From Lachnospiraceae bacterium AM93-12TA (lineage in GTDB: Bacteria > Bacillota > Clostridia > Lachnospirales > Lachnospiraceae): a stretch of 64,000 bases of DNA. Position 1 is the first letter of the stretch, and the number at the start of each line of letters is the position of its first letter. Of this stretch, positions 1 to 8,369 are shown in pieces. Below the pieces are notes generated by a model, which ran no database searches, had not been told where the DNA came from, and saw only the letters and a list, made by a program, of their open reading frames with translations. The stretch is from NCBI GenBank assembly GCA_027698105.1, contig JAQERH010000004.1, forward strand, positions 41,944 through 105,943. The letters are read 5' to 3'. The position numbers were made by a program, and so were the translations under genes.

Positions 1-19
1 GGCTCTCTGAATCCTGATT

Positions 20-622
20 TTATCTGTACGCCGCTCTCTCTCCGCCGATACACTTCAGCCTCGTTCTGGCGCAGGTCACATGGGCGCTTCCAATCTCCCG
101 CACAGAGGTGCGGACCGGCACTGCTACCGGACGCAGGTGCATTCCAATGAAGGTATCTCCGATGTCAATGCCGCCGTGGGCCTGAATCCGCTCCACTGCC
201 GCCGCATTCTGGAAAGCCCCGAAAGCCGCTGTAGCAAAGGATCCCCCCGCTTTCAGCTGAGGCACTACATTTACCTGCTCCAGTCCGTATTTCTCAGCGC
301 AGGCCTCCTCCACAATGAGAGCCCTGTTTAAATGCTCACAGCACTGGGCAGCCAGGTAAAGTCCTCTCTTCTGCGTTTCCTGGTAAATCTCTTCAAACAC
401 AGCCAGTCCGATCTCCCGGCTGGAATAGGAACCGATTCTGTGGGCCTCAATCTCGCTGGAAGAGCATCCCACTACCAGGATCTGTCCCTCCTTCATGCCG
501 GCCGCCTCAAAAAACTCTCCTAACAGCTGCCTTACCTGCCCTCTGATTTTCTCCATTTCAGCCTTATCTGCTGCCTCCTCTGCCATGCCCGTTCCAATAA
601 TATCTGTTTTCCTCTCTTCCAT
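20..622 (-). CDS. TIGR01440/DUF436 family protein (YwlG-like)
   Basis: This is a complete 200-residue protein of the DUF436 (TIGR01440, UPF0340) family, to which Bacillus YwlG belongs; no biochemical function is established for the family. The family-like segments are the VGCSSSEIEAHRIG stretch near residues 51-64, the QCCEHLNRALI stretch near residues 93-103 and the GGIDIGDTFIGMHLRPVAVP stretch near residues 148-168. The ATG at 622 is preceded by an AGGAGG-like site at about 629-634. It lies downstream of aroC on the same strand, separated by a hairpin, so it may be read through from aroC or be independent. The assignment rests on overall sequence resemblance; the role is unknown. Confidence 0.85.
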   Translation of the reverse strand: MEERKTDIIGTGMAEEAADKAEMEKIRGQVRQLLGEFFEAAGMKEGQILVVGCSSSEIEAHRIGSYSSREIGLAVFEEIYQETQKRGLYLAAQCCEHLNRALIVEEACAEKYGLEQVNVVPQLKAGGSFATAAFGAFQNAAAVERIQAHGGIDIGDTFIGMHLRPVAVPVRTSVREIGSAHVTCARTRLKCIGGERAAYR

Positions 623-681
623 TCTGACTTCCTCCTGTCTTTTCTTTATTTTGTAAATCCGCCTTTTCTCTCTCTGCCAAA

Positions 682-719
682 AGAAGATGCGGCATATCCC
701 AACGTATGCGGCATCTTCT
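682..719 (-). terminator. Hairpin between aroC and the DUF436 gene
   Basis: An inverted repeat AGAAGATGC ... GCATCTTCT with an inner GCATA/TATGC stem is followed on the minus strand by TTTTGG. It fits a weak intrinsic terminator or attenuating hairpin after aroC. Confidence 0.5.
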
Positions 720-730
720 CTATTGTTTTC

Positions 731-1846
731 CTATACTGGCATCAGCCTCTGATAAAACTCTCTGACCCGATCCACTCTGGCGCCCATGTTTACAAGCATC
801 ATATCGGCTGCTGTAAAGGCCGCCATGGCCTCTACCACCACGACAGCCCTGGGCACGATAATCGGATCGTGGCGTCCCTTGATTTCCAGCTCTGTCTCCT
901 CACCTCTGCAGTTCACTGTATGCTGAGGTGCTGCAATAGATGGAGTCGGCTTAAAGGCCGCCCGGAATACGATCTCGCTTCCATCGCTGATTCCTCCCAG
1001 AATTCCTCCGGAATGATTCGTCTGCTTGACAGTCCTGCCATCCTGGTCAAGGGTGAACGCATCGTTGTTTTCACTTCCCACAGAAGCCGCCGCGCTAAAT
1101 CCGTCTCCAATCTCAAAGCCCTTCACCGCTCCGATGGAGCAGACAGCCTTAGCCAGATTGGCGCTCAGCTTATCAAATACCGGTTCTCCTATCCCTGCAG
1201 GCATTCCTGTGATTCTGCACTCCACAACACCCCCGGCTGAGTCCCGCTCTGCCATTTTCACATCTAAAAACTGCTCCGCCGCTTTTGCCGCTTCTGAATC
1301 CGGCATACAAAGCCTGTTCTCACGGGCTGCCTGAAGGTCAAACCGCTCCGGCGATATCTGCACAGGTCCAATCTGTCTGGTATACGCCGTTACTGTAATG
1401 CCCAGCTCCTTTAACAGTTTCGCCGCCACTGCCCCGGCAGCTACACGGCCAATGGTCTCCCGGCCGGAGGAGCGTCCTCCGCCCCGGTAATCCCGAAAAC
1501 CGTATTTCTGATCAAAGGTGTAGTCTGCATGTCCTGGTCTATAACAGGACGCTATCTCTCCGTAATCCCTGGATCGCTGATCCTGGTTTCTCACCATCAT
1601 GGAAATTGGGGTTCCTGTAGTTTTCCCCTCAAACACTCCTGACAGAATCTCCACCTGATCGCCCTCGTTTCGCTTGGTGGAATATTTTCCCTGTCCCGGC
1701 TTTCTTCTGTCCAGATATTCCTGAATATCTGCCTCGCAGAGGGCAAGCCCTGCAGGACATCCGTCTACCGTCACTCCCAGGGCCGGGCCGTGGGATTCTC
1801 CCCAGGTTGTCATTCTAAGAATTGTGCCAAATGTCGATCCCGCCAT
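731..1846 (-). CDS. aroC: Chorismate synthase
   Basis: Chorismate synthase converts 5-enolpyruvylshikimate-3-phosphate to chorismate, the last shared step of aromatic amino acid synthesis, using reduced FMN. The 371-residue length is normal. The N-terminal GTILRMTTWGESHGPALG block, the RPGHAD motif at residues 103-108 and the GGGRSSGRETIGR block at 122-134 are family hallmarks. The ATG at 1846 has an AAGGAGG site about 13 bases upstream. No other aroma-pathway gene is nearby; the neighbour upstream is a lactonase and downstream a DUF436 protein, so it is not in an aro operon here. Function is near certain. Confidence 0.97.
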   Translation of the reverse strand: MAGSTFGTILRMTTWGESHGPALGVTVDGCPAGLALCEADIQEYLDRRKPGQGKYSTKRNEGDQVEILSGVFEGKTTGTPISMMVRNQDQRSRDYGEIASCYRPGHADYTFDQKYGFRDYRGGGRSSGRETIGRVAAGAVAAKLLKELGITVTAYTRQIGPVQISPERFDLQAARENRLCMPDSEAAKAAEQFLDVKMAERDSAGGVVECRITGMPAGIGEPVFDKLSANLAKAVCSIGAVKGFEIGDGFSAAASVGSENNDAFTLDQDGRTVKQTNHSGGILGGISDGSEIVFRAAFKPTPSIAAPQHTVNCRGEETELEIKGRHDPIIVPRAVVVVEAMAAFTAADMMLVNMGARVDRVREFYQRLMPV

Positions 1847-1907
1847 CGCTTCGCTGATCCTCCTTACGCTCTTCTGGCCTTCCGCCTGTTCTTCCTGTTC
1901 CGTCTTC

Positions 1908-2972
1908 CTACTCCGGAATCTTCGTAATCACGCAGCAGTTCGGCTCATTTACATCAATCGAACGATGGTTCATCATTAACAGGCCGTTCTCATAGTCTAT
2001 TTTGAAGAAGGAAATTGTTCCGCTGGCGTGATTGATGCTGGCCATGTGCTTCTGATCCGGGAAGATCGCAATATCCTTCGGATAATCCCCGCTGATCGGC
2101 AGGCAGCACTTCATAGTCAGAAGTCCTGTATCCGGATCTCTCTCATAAATGCTTACGCAGTTGTCTCCTGCATTGCTGCAGAACAGGTACCTGTCATCCG
2201 GGGACATGCGGATCGCGCAGGCCGCTGTCAGTTCCCCTGCCGGTGTGTCTGTAGAGGAAATCGTCTGTAGCTTTTCAATCTTAGGAACCCGCTCCCCCTC
2301 CTCATATTCATAGCTGTATACATCAATGGCATTCTTCAGCTGATACATCAGATAGAAGAACCGTCCGTCTTTACTGAATACAAACTGTCTCGGCGCAGAT
2401 TCCAGCTCGCACCGCACTGCGTCTACCTGGGAAATTTTTCCCTTCTCGCTGTCAAAACCATAAATCTTCACCTGATCGATACCCAGATCTGCCACCATTA
2501 AAAATTCCCCGTCTGGTGTCCTTCCAGCGCAGCTGACATGGGGACGGAAATTTCTCTCCGCCACGCTTCCAAGACCTTTGTGGAACACTTTATCGGTAAT
2601 TGCTCCCACTGTTCCATCTGGATTCAGCCTGAGAATGGTCTCCTTCCCGTCATGGTAGCCTGACACGAAAATGTACTTGTCCTCTGCATCTGTAGCCAGA
2701 TGGCAGCCTCTCATACCCTTAATGCCTGCGCTGTTTAACCGCGCCAGTCCTCCATTAGGCAGAATGCGGAAAGACACTATACCTTCGTCCGCAATCGAAT
2801 AGAGAGTCTTTCCGTCATGAGAAACTGTCAGATAGGAAGAGTTGTCCACCTCTACCTCGCACCTGTATTTAAAATATCCGTTCTCTACATCTACATCGTA
2901 AACTGTAATTCCTTTAGCCTGCCCATTATAGGAATACGATCCCACATAAGCCATGTACTTGCCTGCCATCAT
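1908..2972 (-). CDS. Lactonase family protein (beta-propeller, 6-phosphogluconolactonase type)
   Basis: The 354-residue protein belongs to the lactonase/Pgl beta-propeller family (PF10282), which includes 6-phosphogluconolactonases of the YbhE type. Repeated blade motifs are visible, for example YLTVSHDGKTLYSIADEG, ATDAEDKYIFVSGYHDG, VFSKDGRFFYLMYQ and RMSPDDRYLFCSNAGDN. It has no signal peptide, so it is cytosolic. The first of two adjacent ATGs (2972) is chosen because GGAGG lies seven bases upstream. Many members have unproven substrates, so hydrolysis of 6-phosphogluconolactone is only the default assumption. It appears to be a single-gene unit ending just upstream of aroC. Confidence 0.85.
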   Translation of the reverse strand: MMAGKYMAYVGSYSYNGQAKGITVYDVDVENGYFKYRCEVEVDNSSYLTVSHDGKTLYSIADEGIVSFRILPNGGLARLNSAGIKGMRGCHLATDAEDKYIFVSGYHDGKETILRLNPDGTVGAITDKVFHKGLGSVAERNFRPHVSCAGRTPDGEFLMVADLGIDQVKIYGFDSEKGKISQVDAVRCELESAPRQFVFSKDGRFFYLMYQLKNAIDVYSYEYEEGERVPKIEKLQTISSTDTPAGELTAACAIRMSPDDRYLFCSNAGDNCVSIYERDPDTGLLTMKCCLPISGDYPKDIAIFPDQKHMASINHASGTISFFKIDYENGLLMMNHRSIDVNEPNCCVITKIPE

Positions 2973-3107
2973 ATATTATCCTCCCCAAGCGCAGCACCAG
3001 GTCCCTTTTCATCAGCAAGGAGGCCTTCTGAAAATGTTGCTATTTAAGATAAACACATAATATCACAGTTTTTATCGTTTGTGAACCTGAAAGACGCAGT
3101 TTTCCTG

Positions 3108-3135
3108 TTGACACCTGACATAAAGAATGTATAAT
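3108..3135 (+). promoter_or_regulatory. Sigma-A type promoter of the polyamine transport operon
   Basis: TTGACA (3108-3113) and TATAAT (3130-3135) are separated by 16 bases and lie about 120 bases before the XRE-cupin regulator gene. Both boxes match consensus exactly. Confidence 0.75.
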
Positions 3136-3255
3136 GGAATATGCTGTGTGTTTATTATTTCTAAACTTTCAGATTATTTTTATCTTGATTTAGCAGCATT
3201 AAACTTTTAAATTAGAATAAAGTTAAAAAACGTCCGGCGAAAGGAGATAACAGCC

Positions 3256-3789
3256 ATGAGCATCGGATCGAAATTAAAGGAACTTCGGGTTCTGAAAGGA
3301 CTGACCCAGGAGGAGCTGGCAGACAGGGCAGAGCTGTCCAAGGGATTCATCTCCCAGGTGGAGCGGGATCTGACTTCCCCGTCCATCGCTACCCTGATGG
3401 ACATTCTTCAGTGTCTGGGAACCACCATCGGAGAATTTTTCACAGAGACTGCTGACGAACAGATTGTGTTCGGCAAACATGATTTTTTCAGAAAAACGGA
3501 CAGCGAACTGAAAAATTCTGTCCAGTGGATTGTCCCGAACGCCCAGAAAAACTGTATGGAGCCTATTCTTTTAACCCTGGAGGCGGGCGGCTCCACCTGC
3601 CCTGACGCTCCCCACGAAGGAGAGGAGTTTGGCTACATTTTAAGCGGCAGCATACTGCTCCACATCGGAAGCAGCATTTATAAGGCAAAAAAAGGGGAAT
3701 CCTTTTATTTTACCAGCGATAAAACACACTACATAGAAACAAAGGCCGGAGCGTCCCTGCTGTGGGTCAGCTCTCCGCCCAGTTTTTAA
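3256..3789 (+). CDS. XRE-family regulator with C-terminal cupin, probable polyamine-responsive
   Basis: This 177-residue protein has an N-terminal XRE helix-turn-helix (residues 5-60, with the [20 protein letters not shown] segment) and a C-terminal cupin barrel (about 105-175, [15 protein letters not shown] and the closing HYIE segment). The arrangement matches PuuR-like regulators. It is the first gene of an operon with potABCD: the coding region ends 29 bases before potA. The ATG at 3256 follows AAAGGAG at the right distance. From its place I infer that the cupin senses a polyamine and that the protein controls its own operon; the ligand is not proven by sequence. Confidence 0.88.
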   Translation: MSIGSKLKELRVLKGLTQEELADRAELSKGFISQVERDLTSPSIATLMDILQCLGTTIGEFFTETADEQIVFGKHDFFRKTDSELKNSVQWIVPNAQKNCMEPILLTLEAGGSTCPDAPHEGEEFGYILSGSILLHIGSSIYKAKKGESFYFTSDKTHYIETKAGASLLWVSSPPSF

Positions 3790-3818
3790 CAGAAGCTACA
3801 GAGTACGGAGGATTTAAG

Positions 3819-4895
3819 ATGAGTCAGCCATTAATTGATCTCGTAAATATCACGAAAAGCTTTGACGGCGATATCGTCCTTGACGATCTCTGCCTGTCCG
3901 TAAAAGAAAATGAATTTGTCACCTTACTTGGCCCCAGCGGCTGCGGAAAAACTACCACCCTGCGCATCATCGGCGGATTTGAGTCCCCTGATCAGGGAAA
4001 GGTCATCTTCGGCGGAAAGGATATTACCAATGTTCCGCCTAACAAGCGCCAGCTGAACACGGTTTTTCAGAAGTACGCCCTGTTCCCCCATATGAGCATT
4101 GCGGAAAATATTGCCTTTGGACTGAAAATCAAGAAAAAATCCAAAAGCTACATCGATGACAAGATCCGCTATGCATTAAAGCTTGTAAACTTAAACGGCT
4201 TTGAAAACAGAACCGTAGATTCCTTAAGCGGCGGCCAGCAGCAGCGAATCGCCATCGCCAGAGCCATTGTAAACGAGCCTAAGGTACTTCTGTTAGACGA
4301 GCCTTTGGGCGCTCTGGATCTGAAGCTCCGCCAGGATATGCAGTACGAACTGATCCGTCTGAAAAACGAGCTGGGCATTACTTTTATTTATGTCACTCAC
4401 GACCAGGAGGAAGCCCTTACCATGTCCGACACCATCGTCGTTATGAACCAGGGCTATATCCAGCAGATGGGATCCCCGGAGCAGATTTACAATGAGCCGG
4501 AAAATGCTTTTGTAGCGGACTTTATCGGAGAGAGCAACATTGTAGACGGAATCATGCTCCACGACGAGCTGGTGGAGATTGCCGGCGCCAAATTTGCCTG
4601 CGTGGACAAGGGCTTTGGCTGCAGAAAGCCGGTAGACGTAGTCATCCGTCCGGAGGACATCGATCTGGTGAAGCCGGAGGACGGAACGCTTCAGGGCGTT
4701 GTCACCCACCTGATTTTCAAGGGCGTCCACTACGAGATGGAGGTAACTACACCGGACGGCTACGAATGGCTGGTTCACAGCACAGATATGTTCCCGGTTG
4801 GAGAAAAGGTAGGCATTCATGTAGAACCTTTTGATATCCAAATCATGAATAAGCCTGCTTCTGAAGATGAGGAGGCGGTAGGAATTGATGAGTAG
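3819..4895 (+). CDS. potA: Spermidine/putrescine ABC importer, ATP-binding subunit
   Basis: PotA is the ATPase that powers polyamine uptake at the inner face of the membrane. The 358-residue protein shows Walker [10 protein letters not shown] (38-46), the Q-loop glutamine near 84, the signature LSGGQQQR (136-143), Walker B LLLDEP (157-162) and a C-terminal TOBE-type regulatory domain. An upstream in-frame start exists at 3762 but would run into the regulator gene; ATG 3819 has a GGAGG six bases upstream and begins MSQPLIDLV as in homologues. It overlaps potB by eight bases, which implies translational coupling. Confidence 0.96.
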   Translation: MSQPLIDLVNITKSFDGDIVLDDLCLSVKENEFVTLLGPSGCGKTTTLRIIGGFESPDQGKVIFGGKDITNVPPNKRQLNTVFQKYALFPHMSIAENIAFGLKIKKKSKSYIDDKIRYALKLVNLNGFENRTVDSLSGGQQQRIAIARAIVNEPKVLLLDEPLGALDLKLRQDMQYELIRLKNELGITFIYVTHDQEEALTMSDTIVVMNQGYIQQMGSPEQIYNEPENAFVADFIGESNIVDGIMLHDELVEIAGAKFACVDKGFGCRKPVDVVIRPEDIDLVKPEDGTLQGVVTHLIFKGVHYEMEVTTPDGYEWLVHSTDMFPVGEKVGIHVEPFDIQIMNKPASEDEEAVGIDE

Positions 4896-5721
4896 CGTTT
4901 CTAAAAAAACCATGAAGCAATACCTGGCCGGCCCCTATCTGATCTGGATGATCGGGTTTACCATCATCCCTCTGCTCTTAATCGCCTGGTACGGCCTGAC
5001 AGATACAAGCGGGGCTTTTACCATGGAGCACATCGCCTCCATCGCTACCCCGGAGCACTCCAAGGCCCTGTTTCTGTCTCTGGGGCTTTCGCTTCTGAGT
5101 ACGGCAGTCTGTCTGCTGCTGGCCTATCCGCTGGCCATGGTTCTCAGGAAAAAGCATATCGGCAGAGGCAGCTTTGTAGTATTTATTTTCATCCTTCCCA
5201 TGTGGATGAACTTTCTTTTAAGAACCCTGGCCTGGCAGACGCTCCTTGAGAAGAACGGAGTAATTAACGGAATCTTATCCACACTGGGCCTGCCCGGGAT
5301 CTCAATTATCAACACTCCGGCAGCCATTGTCCTGGGTATGGTGTATAACTTCCTGCCCTTTATGGTGCTTCCGATTTACAACGTGCTGGTAAAAATTGAT
5401 GATAATACCATTAACGCTGCCAAGGATCTGGGAGCCAATGAATTTCAGACCTTGATCCATGTGTGGCTGCCTTTAAGTCTCCCAGGCATTATCAGCGGCA
5501 TCACCATGGTGTTTGTGCCGGCCCTGACAACCTTCGTCATCTCGAACCTGTTAGGCGGCAGCAAAATTCTTCTGATAGGAAATGTCATTGAGCAGGAATT
5601 CACCAAGGGAAGCAACTGGCATCTGGGATCCGGTCTTTCCCTGGTTCTGATGGTCTTCATCCTGATCAGCATGGCACTCATTGCCAAATACGATAAAAAC
5701 GGGGAGGGAACTGCATTCTGA
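4888..5721 (+). CDS. potB: Spermidine/putrescine ABC importer permease PotB
   Basis: This 277-residue membrane protein is the first permease of the polyamine importer. It has about six hydrophobic segments and the binding-protein-dependent transport EAA-type loop ([21 protein letters not shown], near residues 175-195) that contacts PotA. I take ATG 4888 rather than the TTG at 4885 because GAGGAGG lies upstream at 4869-4875. The start overlaps the end of potA, and the stop TGA shares one base with the ATG of potCD (TGATG), so the operon is tightly coupled. Confidence 0.95.
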   Translation: MSSVSKKTMKQYLAGPYLIWMIGFTIIPLLLIAWYGLTDTSGAFTMEHIASIATPEHSKALFLSLGLSLLSTAVCLLLAYPLAMVLRKKHIGRGSFVVFIFILPMWMNFLLRTLAWQTLLEKNGVINGILSTLGLPGISIINTPAAIVLGMVYNFLPFMVLPIYNVLVKIDDNTINAAKDLGANEFQTLIHVWLPLSLPGIISGITMVFVPALTTFVISNLLGGSKILLIGNVIEQEFTKGSNWHLGSGLSLVLMVFILISMALIAKYDKNGEGTAF

Positions 5722-7697
5722 TGAACACGAACAACAACACGGCAGATACGACAAATTCCGGCGCAGTCAGGGCCTCCCGGCGCAGCCGGCTTCGGAAATT
5801 TTTCCAGGATTTTTACCTGGTAATTATTCTGCTTTTCCTTTATGCGCCCATTGCCACCATGATGATCCTGTCCTTTAATGACTCCAAGTCCAGGACTCTG
5901 TGGGGCGGTTTTACCACAAAATGGTACACTCAGATGTTTGAAAGTCCTGCTATTATGGACGCTCTTTACAACACGCTTCTGATTGCCTTTATCTCAGCTC
6001 TGGCAGCTACCATTCTCGGCACTCTGGCAGCTATCGGCATCAGCAGCATGAAGCGGACGCCGAAAAACATTGTAATGGGACTGAACAATATCCCGATTCT
6101 GAATTCCGAGATCGTAACCGGCATCTCCCTGATGCTGACTTTCATCGCCTTCGGGATTTCCCTGGGCTTTAAGACCATTCTTATTGCCCACATTACCTTC
6201 AACGTGCCCTTCGTCATTTTAAGCGTTATGCCGAAGTTAAAACAGACCAGCCGGTATACCTACGAGGCGGCGCTGGATCTGGGGGCAGGACCTCTTCAGG
6301 CCTTCTTTAAGATTGTATTCCCGGATATTCTTCCAGGCGTACTGTCTGGTTTCCTGATGGGCTTTACCATGTCCTTAGACGACTTTATTATCACACACTT
6401 TACCAGGGGAGCAGGCATCAATACCCTGTCCACCCTGATTTACAGCGAGGTGCGCCGCGGCATTAAGCCATCCATGTACGCCCTGTCTACCATTATCTTT
6501 GTGACGGTGCTGGCGCTCCTTTTAATTACAAATTTCGCTCCCAAAGATAATCCGGCAAAATCCAAGGCTGGAGAAGCAAAGCCTGCTTCCGGCCTGCGGG
6601 GACCTGGATTTAAAAAAGGACTGCTGGCAGCAGCCTCCTTTATCATCGTGTGCAGCGTCTGCGCTGCCACCTATATTCACTATACCACCCAGTCCTCCAA
6701 TGAGCTTTATGTCTACAACTGGGGTGAATATATTGACGAATCCGTTATTGAGGAATTCGAGGAGGAAACTGGAATTGACGTGATCTACGACCTGTTTGAA
6801 ACCAACGAGGAAATGTACCCTGTGGTAGAAGCAGGCGGCGTAAATTACGACGTAGTCTGCCCCTCTGATTATATGATTCAGAAAATGGCAGAAAACGATA
6901 TGCTGGCTGAGCTTGACTACTCCAACATACCAAACCTTGAAAATATTGATCCTCAATATATGGCAAAGGCCGAAAGCTTCGATCCGGGCAACCGGTATGC
7001 GGTTCCCTATACCTGGGGTACAGTCGGTATTCTCTACAATACAAAACGGGTGGAGGAACTGGGCATACAGCCTCCTTCCAAATGGTCTGATCTGTGGGAT
7101 CCAGCCTATAAGGGAGAAATCCTCATGCAGGACAGCGTCCGTGATGCCTTCATGGTAGCCCTTAAATCCCTTGGCTACTCCATGAACTCCACTAATGAGG
7201 AAGAGCTGAAAGAGGCCAGGGATCTGCTGATCGCCCAGAAGCCTCTGGTACAGGCCTATGTCATCGATCAGGTAAGAGATAAGATGATTGGCGGAGAAGC
7301 TGCTGCAGGTGTTATCTACTCTGGAGAAATGCTCTTTATCCAGGAAGAGGTCGCCAAACAGAATCTGGACTATCAGCTGGAGTATGTCATTCCAGAAGAG
7401 GGCACAAATATCTGGATTGATGCATGGGTAATTCCGAAAAACGCGAAAAACAAGGAAAATGCAGAAAAATGGATCAATTTCCTCTGCCGTCCTGATATCG
7501 CAAAGAAAAACTTCGAGTACATTACCTACGCTACCCCTAACCGGGCCGCAAAGGAGCTGCTGGAGCCGGAGCTTCAGAATAATAAAGCCCTGTTCCCGGA
7601 TACCGATAAGCTGGAAAACTCCGAGGTCTTCAAATACCTGGGAGACACCGTAGACATGATATACAACAGCCTTTGGAAAGAAGTGAAGTCACAGTAA
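5721..7697 (+). CDS. potCD: Fused PotC permease and PotD polyamine-binding protein
   Basis: The 658-residue polypeptide joins two subunits that are separate in E. coli. Residues 1-280 are the PotC permease with several membrane spans and the coupling loop DLGAGPLQAFFKIVFPDILPG. A Lys/Ala/Pro-rich linker follows, then one hydrophobic span (about 300-320), then a PotD-type periplasmic binding fold beginning YVYNWGEYIDESVIEEFE. The binding protein is thus tethered to the outer face by a transmembrane helix instead of a lipid anchor. No frameshift or internal stop is seen, so the fusion is real in this sequence. It closes the operon and is followed by a strong hairpin. Such fusions occur in some Firmicutes. 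Confidence 0.95.
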   Translation: MNTNNNTADTTNSGAVRASRRSRLRKFFQDFYLVIILLFLYAPIATMMILSFNDSKSRTLWGGFTTKWYTQMFESPAIMDALYNTLLIAFISALAATILGTLAAIGISSMKRTPKNIVMGLNNIPILNSEIVTGISLMLTFIAFGISLGFKTILIAHITFNVPFVILSVMPKLKQTSRYTYEAALDLGAGPLQAFFKIVFPDILPGVLSGFLMGFTMSLDDFIITHFTRGAGINTLSTLIYSEVRRGIKPSMYALSTIIFVTVLALLLITNFAPKDNPAKSKAGEAKPASGLRGPGFKKGLLAAASFIIVCSVCAATYIHYTTQSSNELYVYNWGEYIDESVIEEFEEETGIDVIYDLFETNEEMYPVVEAGGVNYDVVCPSDYMIQKMAENDMLAELDYSNIPNLENIDPQYMAKAESFDPGNRYAVPYTWGTVGILYNTKRVEELGIQPPSKWSDLWDPAYKGEILMQDSVRDAFMVALKSLGYSMNSTNEEELKEARDLLIAQKPLVQAYVIDQVRDKMIGGEAAAGVIYSGEMLFIQEEVAKQNLDYQLEYVIPEEGTNIWIDAWVIPKNAKNKENAEKWINFLCRPDIAKKNFEYITYATPNRAAKELLEPELQNNKALFPDTDKLENSEVFKYLGDTVDMIYNSLWKEVKSQ

Positions 7698-7710
7698 GAT
7701 AGAGATTAAG

Positions 7711-7764
7711 AAAAAGGGATGTTTTCCTCGTTCCACTTGAAGTCACTGGAAAACATCCCTTTTT
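7711..7764 (+). terminator. Terminator-like hairpin A with shared loop core
   Basis: A perfect 17-bp stem (7711-7727 with 7748-7764, AAAAAGGGATGTTTTCC and its complement) ends in a T run, as expected for a terminator after potCD. The 20-base loop read on the minus strand contains GTGACTTCAAGTGGAAC, the core shared with the other hairpins of the family described in this annotation. Confidence 0.85.
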
Positions 7765-7793
7765 CATCCTCTGCTGTATACAATTTCCACTGT

Positions 7794-7852
7794 GGAAGAA
7801 AAGCAATTTTTCGGTGACTTTCATCTGGAACAAGAAAAATTGCTTTTCTTCC
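7794..7852. repeat. Hairpin element B with shared loop core
   Basis: A perfect 18-bp stem (7794-7811 with 7835-7852) is unrelated in sequence to the stem of the neighbouring hairpin A. Its 23-base loop reads CGGTGACTTTCATC followed by TGGAACAAG on the plus strand. It could terminate the minus-strand NifX-like gene or plus-strand read-through, but the conserved loop is not explained by termination. Confidence 0.8.
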
Positions 7853-7858
7853 TGATAT

Positions 7859-8245
7859 TTAAAAACACTTATTCCCGCAGGCGCTCACGTTTCCATTGCT
7901 CTCGCCGGACTGCTGCTCGCTTCTGCTCTCTTTTGTCTCGAAGTGAAGCTGGCCGTTTAAGAACTTTTCTACCTGCTCTCTGGCTGCCCCGTAGGCTCCG
8001 CCCATCACCTGAATCTTAGCGTCCTGAAGATTTAAAAGGGAAGCCACTCCGATATTTCCGCAGATCACCACATTCACTCCCTGCTCCTTTAAAATGGCTG
8101 CTGTCTGTGCAGGCGTATCCTGGGAAATGGACATCAGCTCCTCCTCCAGAATATCAAACTCATCCACTGTATAAATCTTAAACTGAGAAGCCTCATTAAA
8201 GTGCTGGAACACCTGCTCCTCTGCATATGGAATTGCTATTTTCAT
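7859..8245 (-). CDS. NifX/NifB-associated (dinitrogenase iron-molybdenum cofactor) family protein
   Basis: The 128-residue protein begins MKIAIPYAEEQVFQHFNEASQFKIYTVD and carries GVNVVICGNIGVASLLNLQDAKIQVMGGAYG, the pattern of the NifX/NafY/NifB C-terminal family that binds iron-sulfur or Fe-Mo cofactor precursors. The natural domain ends near residue 105; a hydrophilic tail ends in CGNKCF, a possible metal-binding cysteine pair. AAAGGAG stands before the ATG. No nitrogenase gene is visible. Its neighbour is an [FeFe] hydrogenase, so a role in iron-sulfur handling is plausible but inferred only from location. Confidence 0.8.
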   Translation of the reverse strand: MKIAIPYAEEQVFQHFNEASQFKIYTVDEFDILEEELMSISQDTPAQTAAILKEQGVNVVICGNIGVASLLNLQDAKIQVMGGAYGAAREQVEKFLNGQLHFETKESRSEQQSGESNGNVSACGNKCF

Positions 8246-8309
8246 ACCATTTGTCTCCTTTCACGGAATTTACCCTCAGTATAAGCAATACCCGCCGGAA
8301 AGTCAACAC

Positions 8310-8354
8310 GAGGTAATTTTCGGTGCTTTAGGTGGAGCAGAAAAATGTTTCCTC
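8310..8354. repeat. Hairpin element F with shared loop core (diverged)
   Basis: GAGG...ATTTTC pairs with GAAAAAT...CCTC around the loop GGTGCTTTAGGTGGAGCA. The loop keeps the GGTG...TGGAGC pattern of the hairpin family but has lost part of the GACTT core. It lies between the hydrogenase stop and the NifX-like start on the minus strand. Confidence 0.6.
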
Positions 8355-8369
8355 CTGCATCCCTTTTGA

